From Phycisphaerales bacterium UBA4658 (GTDB lineage Bacteria > Planctomycetota > Phycisphaerae > Phycisphaerales > UBA1924), in contig DHLW01000144.1 in the NCBI GenBank assembly GCA_002405485.1, positions 19,686-28,959 on the forward strand: a DNA stretch of 9,274 nt. The letters run 5' to 3'. Under the pieces are notes generated by a model, which saw nothing but the letters and a program-made list of their open reading frames with translations, ran no database searches and was not told the origin of the DNA. Below are positions 1 to 7,000 of the stretch, in pieces (the first letter of the stretch is position 1; each line of letters begins with the position of its first letter). A program made the position numbers and the translations under genes.

Positions 1-95
1 GTGTTGACGTTGGCCAGGTTGTTGGCCGTCACGTCCATCGATGTGTTCAGCGCGGAAAGTGCGCTCGCGGCGGATTGCAGAGAGATGATCGCCAT
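1..95 (-). CDS. Flagellar basal-body rod protein, N-terminal fragment (FlgG-like), cut by window edge
   Basis: Only the first 31 codons are present; the gene continues beyond position 1. The translation starts MAIISLQSAASALSALNTSM and runs into DVTANNLANVN, the signature N-terminus of the flagellar rod/hook family (FlgB, FlgC, FlgF, FlgG, FlgE). This N-terminal helix is one half of the coiled-coil D0 domain that packs the axial structure and is exported by the flagellar type III apparatus. ANNLANVN fits FlgG better than FlgC, and position directly after a flgF-like gene matches the common flgF-flgG order. However, the short FlgC-like rod proteins known in some phyla cannot be excluded from this fragment. 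The ATG at 95-93 has GGAGAA upstream with good spacing. It lies 49 bases after the flgF-like stop, so it is probably on the same mRNA. Confidence 0.8.
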   Translation of the reverse strand, partial: MAIISLQSAASALSALNTSMDVTANNLANVN

Positions 96-100
96 GGTGC

Positions 101-106
101 TTCTCC
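101..106 (-). promoter_or_regulatory. Shine-Dalgarno site of the FlgG-like gene
   Basis: The minus strand reads GGAGAA here, with the GGAG core ending 7 bases before the ATG at 95-93. It supports that start and lies in the 49-base gap after the flgF-like stop codon. Confidence 0.7.
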
Positions 107-144
107 GGAACGCAACGCCCGTGCCAGAAACCCGGTCACTCCGG

Positions 145-927
145 TTATGCGCTCACCCGCCCAAGCGTCGAGATCGCCCGGTTCATCATCTCGTCGGCGA
201 TCTGCATGATCCGCACGCTCGTCCCGACCTGATTCGCCGCCGTTTGCACGCTCATCATCGCCCGGATCGGATCAACACCCGACTCTTCGATCGTGTACTG
301 CACGATTGAGCCCGTGGGGGCGGTCTTGGACGCGATCGCCGCGGGGGGCGCGGCGAACAGGTTCTCCCCGGCCTTCCGCAGCGTCGATCGGTCGGGGACA
401 TCGATAAACCCGAGCTTCGCGACCGGCGCGTTGCCCTGCCGGATCGTCCCGTCGGCGTCGATGTCCACGCCAAGCTCACGCCGCAGCAGGATCGGACGCC
501 CGGTGTCATCCAGGATCGGGTGCCCGGTGGCGGCGCTCACAAGTCGCCCGCGGGCGTCGAGGGTCATGCGTCCGTCACGCGTCAGCCGGATGTGATCCCC
601 CGAGGCCGACGCCGAGACGCTGACCGTCAGGAACCCCTCCCCCTGGATCGCGATGTCGAACGGGTTCTTGGTCTGGGTCAGGTTGCCCTGACGAAAGCTC
701 GTCCGGTTTGGGGACAGCAGCACCCCCGCCCCGAGCCGCTCCAGCAGCTCGTTCGACGGCAGCGTGTGCAACTGGTCTTCCTGTCGAGCCGCTTGGCGGG
801 GGATCGTGAACACGTCGTCGGGTTTGAAGCCGACCGTCTGGATATTCGCGAGGTTGTTCGACGCCACGTCCTGGCGGAACATCGCGCTGATCACCCCGGC
901 GGAACCGATCTGATACGCGTAGTTCAT
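145..927 (-). CDS. flgF: Flagellar hook-basal body rod protein, FlgF/FlgG family (probably FlgF)
   Basis: A 260-residue axial protein of the flagellar rod, exported through the flagellar type III system and assembled in the periplasmic rod. The N-terminal rod motif is at residues 21-35 (VASNNLANIQTVGFK). Mid-domain FlgF/FlgG hallmarks follow: an FRQGNLTQTKNPFDIAIQG stretch with GEGFL (78-100) and LTRDG (115-119). The C-terminal helical half of D0 is at about 217-258 (GVDPIRAMMSVQTAANQ onward). Length fits FlgF (about 250) and FlgG (about 260). FlgF is preferred because another rod gene with a FlgG-like start follows directly, but FlgG cannot be ruled out. The ATG at 927-925 overlaps the TGA of the preceding small gene in an ATGA arrangement and has GGAGGG 8 bases upstream, so translational coupling is likely. 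Confidence 0.9.
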   Translation of the reverse strand: MNYAYQIGSAGVISAMFRQDVASNNLANIQTVGFKPDDVFTIPRQAARQEDQLHTLPSNELLERLGAGVLLSPNRTSFRQGNLTQTKNPFDIAIQGEGFLTVSVSASASGDHIRLTRDGRMTLDARGRLVSAATGHPILDDTGRPILLRRELGVDIDADGTIRQGNAPVAKLGFIDVPDRSTLRKAGENLFAAPPAAIASKTAPTGSIVQYTIEESGVDPIRAMMSVQTAANQVGTSVRIMQIADEMMNRAISTLGRVSA

Positions 928-1232
928 GGCCGCGACCCTCCGCTGCCCTGACCACGGGCCGGGTCTTGGGCCGGAATCAGGCCCGCCGCCTGCGTGCGCA
1001 GCAACTGCGCCGCATCGGCTCCACCTGCGCCCGACGATGTGCCGATCGTGCGCGGCGAGTGGGCGACCTGGGCCATGTGCACGGCGGCGGCGGCCCGCGC
1101 CAGAGCCATCAGCCGAAGCCCAAGGGCCTGATCCCTGGGCAGATCACGCGTCAGTTCATGTGCGGAAGCGGGCAGGGCAGCTTGGAGTTCGGCAAGGTGC
1201 ATCGCCAGAGCCATGCACAAAGGGCGTGCCAC
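924..1232 (-). CDS. Small Ala-rich protein of unknown function in the flagellar operon
   Basis: I do not recognise this 102-residue protein. Its TGA overlaps the flgF-like ATG by four bases (ATGA), and it starts 23 bases after the upstream lipoprotein stop in the same direction; this is the main support for its being a real gene. The first two thirds are rich in Ala and Leu and look helical (residues 7-60, including MALAMHLAELQAALPAS and LRLMALARAAAAVHMAQ). The last third is Gly/Ala/Ser-rich and probably disordered. There is no signal peptide or Cys pair. The start is uncertain: GTG at 1232, ATG at 1214 and ATG at 1202 are all possible, and none has a convincing Shine-Dalgarno site. A secretion chaperone such as FlgN would suit the position, but I see no FlgN signature. 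The C-terminal codons also contain the flgF ribosome-binding site. Confidence 0.55.
   Translation of the reverse strand: MARPLCMALAMHLAELQAALPASAHELTRDLPRDQALGLRLMALARAAAAVHMAQVAHSPRTIGTSSGAGGADAAQLLRTQAAGLIPAQDPARGQGSGGSRP
936..941 (-). promoter_or_regulatory. Shine-Dalgarno site of the flgF-like gene
   Basis: The minus strand reads GGAGGG, 8 bases before the ATG at 927-925. It lies inside the 3' end of the upstream 102-residue gene, so ribosomes finishing that gene pass directly over it. Confidence 0.75.
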
Positions 1233-1255
1233 GCTGCCAGGCCCGCGCCGATCGA

Positions 1256-2044
1256 TCAGTCCGCCACAAAGATCTCCACGCGCCGATCGGCCGCCCGCCC
1301 GTCCACCTCGTCGTCCCGCCGACCGGGCGCGCTCAGGATCGTCCAGGACCCACCAGACGGCGAGCGGAGAAACTCAGCCAGCTTCTGGGCCCGCACCTCG
1401 CTCAGGTCCGACGTTCCCGGGCGACGCCGACTCGTATCTCTGAGCGGGAGTTTCTGGTTGAACACCTCGACCCGAAGGCCCTTGTCCCGAGGCAGACCGG
1501 ACATCGCCCGAGCGAGCGACGCGGACGCCGAGGGGGTCATCACCCATGTCCCCGCTTCGAAGATGTCCGTGCCCGCAATCTCCACCCGGCGTGTCGCGAT
1601 TCCCGCCGACGAGGCCGAAACTGGCTCCGGAACCAGCCCCGCCGCGACCGCGGTCGATGACAGCACGGGATTGGGTGATGCAGAAGCCGCTGCTGGAGCC
1701 GCTGTGGGGGCCGGTTGTGAAGACGATGTGACGGGTGCGGTGGGAGAGGAAGTGGGGGGGGTGATGGTGGATGGGGCAGGCGATGGTCTGGACGGCGCCG
1801 CGGCATCGGTCGCCGGGCCCTCCGAAACCGCGCCGCGCGTGTCGAGGGCCGACGCTGGCACAAGCGGGCGGATCGGCCGAAGCGTCGAGCCGAAGTCGGG
1901 TGATGTTTCGGCGAGCAGCTCGGCGGTTGTCGGAGCGCGCGACGTCGGCGCCTCGCATCCCACGAGCCCCGCCAGCATCACGCACGCACCCAGAGCCGCT
2001 TGCGGGATCGGGCCCGGGCTGGTTCTCAGTTTGCCCGTGAGCAC
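1256..2044 (-). CDS. Predicted lipoprotein with divergent OmpA/MotB-like C-terminal domain
   Basis: A 262-residue protein. The N-terminus has basic residues (K5, R7), a hydrophobic stretch and a lipobox LVGC, giving a lipidated Cys at residue 30, so it is probably anchored in the outer or inner membrane facing the periplasm. Residues about 80-130 form a Pro/Ala/Ser/Thr-rich linker. Residues about 150-262 resemble the OmpA-type peptidoglycan-binding domain: IFEAGTWVMTPSASASL near its start, SDLSEVRAQKLAEFL at 212-226, and a C-terminal DRRVEIFV. The usual GHTD segment is replaced by VEVFNQKLPLRD, so the acidic ligand residue of classical OmpA domains seems absent. I chose the GTG at 2044-2042 because AAGGGAG lies 7 bases upstream and it gives a normal-length signal peptide. 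An ATG at 2074 would give a long, poorly placed n-region. It overlaps the zinc-ribbon gene by 19 bases and leads into the flagellar genes, so a role at the cell envelope near the flagellum is possible but not shown. Confidence 0.75.
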   Translation of the reverse strand: MLTGKLRTSPGPIPQAALGACVMLAGLVGCEAPTSRAPTTAELLAETSPDFGSTLRPIRPLVPASALDTRGAVSEGPATDAAAPSRPSPAPSTITPPTSSPTAPVTSSSQPAPTAAPAAASASPNPVLSSTAVAAGLVPEPVSASSAGIATRRVEIAGTDIFEAGTWVMTPSASASLARAMSGLPRDKGLRVEVFNQKLPLRDTSRRRPGTSDLSEVRAQKLAEFLRSPSGGSWTILSAPGRRDDEVDGRAADRRVEIFVAD

Positions 2045-2265
2045 GCCCCGGCTCCCTTGCCGCACGGGCAGCATCCGCCGGACCCCGTCAGACTCACCCC
2101 GCGACCCGACGGCTCGCCGCCTTGAGCGGCGAAGGTCGAGTGTACGCGGACAAACGTCCGGCCTTTCCCGGCGGGGTCTTCCACCGGCGCATCGGCCTGG
2201 GCCATGGGGCGAAGCAGCTCAATCCGTTCCCCATCCTGTTCGCAGACATATTCGTACAGCGGCAT
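2026..2265 (-). CDS. FmdB-like small zinc-ribbon protein with altered cysteine pattern
   Basis: A 79-residue protein starting MPLYEYVCEQDG, the FmdB/CxxC_CXXC_SSSS family opening (usually MPxYEYxCxxCG). Family members are small putative zinc-binding proteins, often called regulatory, with no firmly assigned reaction. In this copy the second Cys of the first pair is Asp (C8-E-Q-D11), and the usual second CxxC is replaced by a charged VEDPAGKG segment. Four cysteines instead cluster at the C-terminus (C65, C66, C68, C75, in GGCCPCGKGAGAC). The pattern LLRPMAQADAPVEDPAGKG followed by a CCPCGK tail is one I associate from memory with planctomycete members. It is the first gene of the leftward run towards the flagellar genes. 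No Shine-Dalgarno site precedes the ATG at 2265-2263, but a TATCAT box lies 5 bases upstream, so its mRNA may be leaderless. Confidence 0.75.
   Translation of the reverse strand: MPLYEYVCEQDGERIELLRPMAQADAPVEDPAGKGRTFVRVHSTFAAQGGEPSGRGVSLTGSGGCCPCGKGAGACSRAN
2052..2058 (-). promoter_or_regulatory. Shine-Dalgarno site deciding the lipoprotein start
   Basis: The minus strand reads AAGGGAG, 7 bases before the GTG at 2044-2042. This is the best ribosome-binding site near the 5' end of the lipoprotein gene and is why GTG 2044 is preferred over ATG 2074 or ATG 1978. It sits inside the zinc-ribbon coding sequence. Confidence 0.65.
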
Positions 2266-2270
2266 TTCAG

Positions 2271-2276
2271 ATGATA
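2271..2276 (-). promoter_or_regulatory. Candidate -10 box for the leftward operon (leaderless start)
   Basis: The minus strand reads TATCAT, followed by CTGAA and then the ATG of the zinc-ribbon gene. With normal -10 to start-site spacing, transcription would begin at or next to the A of ATG. No -35 resembling TTGACA is seen. Support is the position and the missing Shine-Dalgarno site only. Confidence 0.35.
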
Positions 2277-2317
2277 TGCGTCGCGTCGGACGAGCTTCGG
2301 CCTCTGGACCATCCGCC

Positions 2318-2337
2318 CAACGCCTTCCGGGGCGTTG
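2318..2337. repeat. Inverted repeat in the divergent intergenic region
   Basis: CAACGCC and GGCGTTG form perfect 7-bp arms around a 6-base centre, between the leftward zinc-ribbon operon and the rightward SDR gene. It could be an operator for either promoter or an RNA stem-loop. There is no T-run on either side, so it is not a standard terminator. The rest of the 171-base gap 2266-2436 shows only candidate promoter elements. Confidence 0.4.
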
Positions 2338-2365
2338 TGCGCTCCGGCGATCGGAAAGTTCCGGA

Positions 2366-2371
2366 TACGCT
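2366..2371 (+). promoter_or_regulatory. Weak candidate -10 box for the SDR gene
   Basis: TACGCT preceded by GGA, 65 bases before the SDR ATG. It resembles the TANNCT boxes before the ECF, kinase and pgi genes. A GGAA-AG-TTCC dyad (2353-2362) lies directly upstream and could bind a regulator. No clear -35 is visible. Confidence 0.25.
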
Positions 2372-2426
2372 GTGACTTCGGGCGTCCACGGGCATCACAC
2401 CCCGTTTGAGTTCGCACGCAGGAGCT

Positions 2427-2430
2427 GGAG
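2427..2430 (+). promoter_or_regulatory. Shine-Dalgarno site of the SDR gene
   Basis: GGAG, within GGAGCTGGAG at 2421-2430, lies 6 bases before the ATG at 2437 and supports that start. Confidence 0.65.
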
Positions 2431-2436
2431 CGCATC

Positions 2437-3153
2437 ATGAGCGACATGCAGGGTCGAGTGGTCGTGGTGACGGGGGGCACGGGCGCGCTCGGGTCGGCGG
2501 TGGTCGGGCACTTGGTCGCACGCGGCGCGTCCTGCGTCGTCCCCTGCCTGAAGCTCGACGAACTGAAACGCTTCCCCTTCAAGGGCTATGAGCAGGTGCG
2601 CATCGTCTCGGGATCCGATCTTGCCGACGAGGCCAGCGTCCGAAGGGTCTATGAGGAGGCCTCCTCCATCGCGCCGTTGTTTGCGAGCGTGCACATCGCC
2701 GGCGGCTTTGCCTATGCGCCGATCGCCTCGATGACCCATGCCGACTACGCCGCCATGCTCCGAACCAATGTCGATACCTGCTTCCTGTGCTGCAGGGAAG
2801 CCGTGATCGCGATGCGGGCGAGTCCCGGTTCCGGCGGCCGCATTGTGAATGTCGCCGCTCGCGTCGCCGTCGAGCCCCGCACGGGCGCGAACATGACGGC
2901 CTATACCGCCGCCAAGTGCGCCGTCGCCGGATTGACCCAGGCCCTCGCCGAAGAGGTCGCCGCAGAGGGCATCCTCGTCAACGCCGTCCTGCCCTCCATC
3001 ATGGATACGCCGGCCAACCGTGCGAGCATGCCCTCGGCGGACTTCTCCAAGTGGGCCAAGGTCGAGGACGTGGCGGGGACCATCGCGTTCCTGGCATCGC
3101 CCGGCAACACGTGCACGCGAGGCGGGCTGGTGCCGGTCTACGGTGCGGCATGA
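2437..3153 (+). CDS. Short-chain dehydrogenase/reductase (SDR), atypical active site
   Basis: A 238-residue classical-length SDR, expected to be a cytoplasmic NAD(P)(H)-dependent oxidoreductase with a Rossmann fold. The cofactor motif TGGTGALG (residues 12-19) follows the first strand VVVVTGG. IAGG (87-90) stands where NAG(G) is usual. RTNVDTCFL (109-117) matches the conserved helix-4 Asn region. YTAAK (155-159) provides catalytic Tyr and Lys. The active-site Ser position, in GRIVNVAA before the YxxxK, is Ala. Dihydropteridine-reductase-like SDRs are known to lack this Ser while keeping Tyr and Lys, and this protein may belong near them; the substrate cannot be told from sequence. The C-terminus (LASPGNTCTRGGLVPVYGAA) fits the usual last strand and dimer region. 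It starts with a good Shine-Dalgarno site, is divergent from the zinc-ribbon operon, and ends 39 bases before the ECF sigma gene. That gap has its own candidate promoter. Confidence 0.9.
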   Translation: MSDMQGRVVVVTGGTGALGSAVVGHLVARGASCVVPCLKLDELKRFPFKGYEQVRIVSGSDLADEASVRRVYEEASSIAPLFASVHIAGGFAYAPIASMTHADYAAMLRTNVDTCFLCCREAVIAMRASPGSGGRIVNVAARVAVEPRTGANMTAYTAAKCAVAGLTQALAEEVAAEGILVNAVLPSIMDTPANRASMPSADFSKWAKVEDVAGTIAFLASPGNTCTRGGLVPVYGAA

Positions 3154-3164
3154 GTCGCCGCTGA

Positions 3165-3174
3165 GCGGTATCCT
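3165..3174 (+). promoter_or_regulatory. Candidate promoter element before the ECF sigma gene (GCGGTATCCT)
   Basis: TATCCT preceded by GG forms a plausible extended -10, 18 bases before the ECF ATG. The exact 10-mer GCGGTATCCT recurs upstream of pgi on the other strand (9178-9169), and a close relative (GCGATACCCT) precedes the kinase gene. No -35 consensus is seen at normal spacing. If real, the ECF gene has its own short-leader mRNA apart from the SDR gene. Confidence 0.4.
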
Positions 3175-3192
3175 TGCTGCTCACGCTCGACC

Positions 3193-3867
3193 ATGCCCAT
3201 GCCCGAATCCACTCCGCCAGAACCGCAGCGCAAGGAAGAAGCCACCCGGCTTCTGCTGGATTCCGCCGACGCACTCTCGGCCAAGGCCCCGAGCGGCGAT
3301 GCCGGTGCAAAGCCGGCCAGAACGCCGGGCGTGCGCGACAATCGTGAGGCGGCGAACAAGCTCCTGGAACTCGTCTACGACGACTGCCGACGCCTCGCCG
3401 CAAGTTATCTCAAACGCGAGAACGCCGGCCACACCCTGCAGCCCACGGCTCTCGCTCACGAGGTCTACATGCGCCTCATTGAGCAGGACCGCGTCTCCTG
3501 GAAGGGACGAACCCACTTCATGGCCATCGCCGCCCAGGCCATGCGCCGCCTGCTCATCGACCACGCTCGCGGCCGCGACCGACTCAAGCGCGGCGGCGGC
3601 TGGCAGCGGATCGCCCTCGACTCCGGTTCCGACGTTCCGGATCCAAGCTCTACCGAGAGCGGCGACGTGGACGTCGAGAAGCTCTCCGCCGCGCTCGAAG
3701 AACTCGCCGAACTCGACGATCGACAGGCCAAGGTCGTGGAGATGCGATACCTCACCGGCATGACCGTCGAGGAAGTTGCCGAGGCCCTTGGTGTCAGCAA
3801 GCGCACCGTCGAAGGCGATTGGACCATGGCCCGCGCCTGGCTCCGCAAAAAGCTCTCCGAGGATTGA
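3193..3867 (+). CDS. ECF-family RNA polymerase sigma factor, TIGR02999 type
   Basis: A 224-residue alternative sigma factor that would direct core RNA polymerase to specific promoters. Region 2 runs from about residue 50 to 125 (LLELVYDDCRRLAASYLKRE, then GHTLQPTALAHEVYMRL at 79-95, FMAIAAQAMRRLLIDHARGR at 109-128). Region 4, with its helix-turn-helix, is at about 165-222 (LDDRQAKVVEMRYLTGMTVE, EEVAEALGVSKRTVEGDW, ARAWLRKKL). These are hallmarks of the ECF subgroup abundant in Planctomycetes and Acidobacteria, which is commonly encoded beside serine/threonine kinases instead of anti-sigma factors. In region 2.2 the usual acidic DAED-type motif is replaced by Q83-P-T85-A. Residues 1-48 are a low-complexity extension not typical of the family. 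The start ATG 3193 (or 3199) has no Shine-Dalgarno site, so the true start could be further in. The kinase gene follows after 141 bases. Confidence 0.92.
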   Translation: MPMPESTPPEPQRKEEATRLLLDSADALSAKAPSGDAGAKPARTPGVRDNREAANKLLELVYDDCRRLAASYLKRENAGHTLQPTALAHEVYMRLIEQDRVSWKGRTHFMAIAAQAMRRLLIDHARGRDRLKRGGGWQRIALDSGSDVPDPSSTESGDVDVEKLSAALEELAELDDRQAKVVEMRYLTGMTVEEVAEALGVSKRTVEGDWTMARAWLRKKLSED

Positions 3868-3876
3868 ACGCCTCCG

Positions 3877-3894
3877 CTCGCGGCACGCCGCGGG
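3877..3894 (+). terminator. GC-rich stem-loop just after the ECF stop codon
   Basis: CTCGCGGC and GCCGCGGG can pair over 8 positions (one T-G wobble) around AC, beginning 9 bases after the ECF stop. As RNA the innermost pairs would open to form a loop. No T-run follows, so it is at best a weak or factor-dependent terminator, or an mRNA 3'-end stabiliser. Confidence 0.35.
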
Positions 3895-3923
3895 ACAGAA
3901 TCCGAACCTCCAGCCACGGATGG

Positions 3924-3932
3924 CGATACCCT
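3924..3932 (+). promoter_or_regulatory. Candidate -10 box for the kinase gene
   Basis: CGATACCCT, followed by TTG, contains TACCCT and resembles GCGGTATCCTTG before the ECF gene. It lies 76 bases before the kinase ATG at 4009. The leader it would give includes the inverted repeat at 3956-3973. No -35 consensus is seen. Confidence 0.3.
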
Positions 3933-3955
3933 TGTCCCGTCCGAGCATGTGGGGC

Positions 3956-3973
3956 GTCGGCGCGGGCGCCGAC
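3956..3973 (+). repeat. Perfect inverted repeat in the kinase leader
   Basis: GTCGGCGC-GG-GCGCCGAC has 8-bp arms around two bases. It is followed closely by the 10-base palindrome CGGCATGCCG (3978-3987). Both lie between the ECF gene and the kinase ATG and could form a leader hairpin or an operator. Their presence makes the upstream GTG start at 3949 less attractive, since they would then be coding. Confidence 0.5.
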
Positions 3974-4008
3974 AAGCCGGCATGCCGCCCAGGCACCGCG
4001 TGCACGCC

Positions 4009-7000
4009 ATGTCCCCGGATCGCTTCAAGCTCATCAAGCGGATCTTCCTCGACGCGCTCGAGCGGCCGCCCGAAGATCGCCGTCCCTTCGTCGCCGAACG
4101 CTGCGAGGGCGACGACGACCTGCAGCGCGAGGTCCTCGACCTCCTCGGACATCACGACGGGCGCGGCTCCGCCCCGCGCACCGCCCCGCCACGCTCGCCC
4201 TCGGGAGGCATCGGTCCCGCATCGCCACCGCAACCCCCGGCTCCGCGTCCGGATCAAGAGCCCACCCGCGAGCTCGCCTCGCACGCGTCACTCAGCGCGA
4301 TCCGCGCTTCGGAAGTCCACGCCGCGCAGCCCATCCAGGAACGCTCCGACATTCCCTCCGCATCGCGCAGCACGCTGGCCATCGATCGCGGGCGCTTCGC
4401 CCCGGGCACCCTCGTCGCCGAACGCTACCGCATCATCGACCGCCTGGGTCGCGGCGGCATGGGCGAGGTCTACAGGGCCGACGATCTCAAGCTCGGAGAG
4501 CAGGTCGCCCTCAAGTTCCTCCCCGATGAACTCGCCGGCAATCCGACGTGGAAGGAACGCTTCCTCCAGGAAGTCCGCGCCGCCAGAAACGTCTCCCACC
4601 CCAACATCTGCCGCGTCTATGACGTCGGTGAGCACGTCTCCCCCGTCGAGCGAGGCCCCAGCCCCGGCGGCTCCCGCATCGGGATTCAGGGTGGAGCAGA
4701 GCTGTTCATCTCGATGGAATACATCGACGGCGAGACCCTCAGCTCGCTCACGAGCCGCATCGGTCGCATCCCGCCGAAGAAGGCCGAGCAGCTCGCGCAG
4801 CAGCTCTGCGCGGGCCTCTCGGCGATCCACGATCGCGGACTGCTGCACCGCGATCTCAAGCCGGCGAACCTGATGATCGACGACAAGGGGCTCCTCCGCG
4901 TCACCGACTTCGGCCTCGCCGTGCCCGGCGAGATCAAGGGGCTCCAGGCCGCCGCCGGAACCCCCGGCTACGTCGCGCCCGAAGCGCTCGAGGGTGTCGA
5001 GGCGACAGTCCGCAGCGACATCTACCAGCTCGGGCTGATCCTCCACGAGCTGTTCACCGGACACCCGGCCTACACAAGCTCGCAGGGTGATGACCTGCTC
5101 AAGCTGCAGCGCTCACGCGATCCTCTCCCCCCAAGCAAGGTCGCCGCCGACATCCGCCCGCAGGTCGAGGACGCCATCCTCAAGTGCCTCGAGCGCGATC
5201 CCGCCTCGCGCCCGGCGTCGGCCCGGGCCGTTGCCCGGCTGCTCCCAGGCGCCGATGCCCTCGCCGCAACCCTCGAAGCCGGACAGACGCCCTCGCCCAC
5301 CCAGGTCGCCATGTCCGGGCGCCGCGGCCGGGTCCGCCCGGCGGTCGCCGTCGGGGTCTTTGCCCTGTTCCTGCTGCTGCTCGTCGGCGGACTGCGCATC
5401 GCCCGCACCACCAACGTGCTGCACATCGCCTCGCTCGACAAGTCTCCCATCGTGCTCGCCGACAAGGCCCGCGAGATCCTCGGCGCCATCGGCTATCCCA
5501 TCGAGGGCGGCTCCGAGGCCTTCGCTCTTGACCTCTACGACGAGCTGCTCTGGGAGATCGAACGCTTCGACGAGAGCCAGACCCGTTGGCAGAAGCTCTC
5601 CCAGGAACGACCAGCGCCCATCGACTTCTGGTACCGCTGGAGCCCGACCCCCATGGGCACCCTCTCCCCGGAGGGACGTATCACCATGTACGACCCGCCC
5701 TTTGCAACCCCCGGCATGATCCAGGTTCGCCTCACGCCCAAGGGCAAGCTCCGCGAGATCGCCGTCGTCGATCCCGCAACCTATTGGCCCTTGCCCACCG
5801 AGACACGAACCGCCACCCCTCTCGAGGTCGGTCCGGTCCGACCGCCCGTGAACTTCGCCGCCCTCTTCATCGCCGCCGGGCTTGACCCTGCCAAGTTCAC
5901 CGCCGTGCCGCCCACCCGGATCCCGCAGGTCTTCGCCGAGGAACGCGCCGCGTGGGACGGGGTCTATCCGGAAAACCCGGACATGGCCATCCGCGTCGAG
6001 ATCGCCGCCAGCGCCGGTCGCGTCGTCGCCTTCCGCACCGTCGAGAAGCAGTATCCCTACGCCCAGCGTGCCTTCGCCATCCCCCCGCTCCAGGGCTACC
6101 AGCGCACCGCCAAGGCCGTCGGCCAGATCGTGCTCGCCCTCACCGTCGTCGGGGGCGCGGTCCTCGCCTGGCGCAACATCCTCAGCAAACGCGGGGACCT
6201 CGGCGGAGCCTGGCGCGCCGGTGCCGGCGTCGCCACGCTCACCCTCCTCGCTCTCCTGTTCACCGCCGACACCCTCCGCCAAGGGATGGACCCGCTCGGC
6301 AACGTCGCCTGGATGGTCGCCAGGGCCTTGGCCTCCGGCGGGCTCGTCCTCATCCTCTATCTCGGCGTCGAGCCCTACGTCCGACGAGTCTGGCCCGAAT
6401 CCATCGTCTCCTGGACACGCCTCATCCAGGGTCGATTCACCGATCCCCTCGTCGGGCTCAGCGTCCTCGTCGGTGCCACACTCGGCGCCGCCGTCCTCTC
6501 CGTCATCCTGCTCACACGCAAGCTCCCGACCCTCTTCGGCCTCCCCCCGGCCAAGCCATATGTCGACCAGGCCGCCGGAGCCCTCACCGTGAACGGTCTG
6601 GCCAAGGTCATCGGCCACGCCGGGGACAGTCTGCTGCGAGGCCTCGAAGTCGCGCTCGTCATGCTCGTCACCTGCGTGCTCATCAAGTTCGTCGTCCGCA
6701 AGACCTGGCTCGCGCTCACCCTCTTTGCTGTTCTGCAGACCCTGCTCTGGGTCTCGTCATCCAGCGTCCTCAACACGCTCCCGCCCCTGGACGCCCGCTT
6801 CTGGACATGGCCCGCAAGCGCCTGGGGGCTCATCGCCGCCCAGTCCGCCGCCCTCGCCCTCGTCCTCGGGCTGGCCATGTTCGTGCTCGTGCGCTATGGC
6901 GTGCTGGCCCTGATGGTCGCCGGCTTCGTCTTCACCCTCATCGCCAGCACGCCCGTCACCTTCGATCTCTCACGCTGGTACGCCAGCACAGGGCTGCTCG

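Noticed and set aside
1742..1784. G-rich tract on the plus strand as a possible G-quadruplex
   Set aside because: The G-runs are separated by loops longer than usual, and the tract is explained by Pro/Ser/Thr codons of the lipoprotein linker on the opposite strand.
2045..2074. ATG at 2074 as lipoprotein start
   Set aside because: It has a weaker upstream site and gives a 39-residue stretch before the lipobox Cys; GTG 2044 has AAGGGAG at good spacing and a normal signal peptide.
966..2375. A 469-codon open frame on the plus strand across the lipoprotein and small-gene region
   Set aside because: It is antisense to genes with a lipobox, good Shine-Dalgarno sites and coupled stops, has no recognisable domain, and is the kind of long shadow frame common in high-GC DNA.
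3949..4008. GTG start at 3949 adding 20 residues to the kinase
   Set aside because: The added residues are Arg-rich and unlike the family, they would run through an inverted repeat, and MSPDRFKLIK at 4009 matches the usual kinase N-terminus.
5113..6618. A 501-codon open frame on the minus strand
   Set aside because: It is antisense to the kinase C-terminal membrane module; its Gly/Asp/Glu-rich translation is the usual antisense pattern of high-GC hydrophobic coding DNA.
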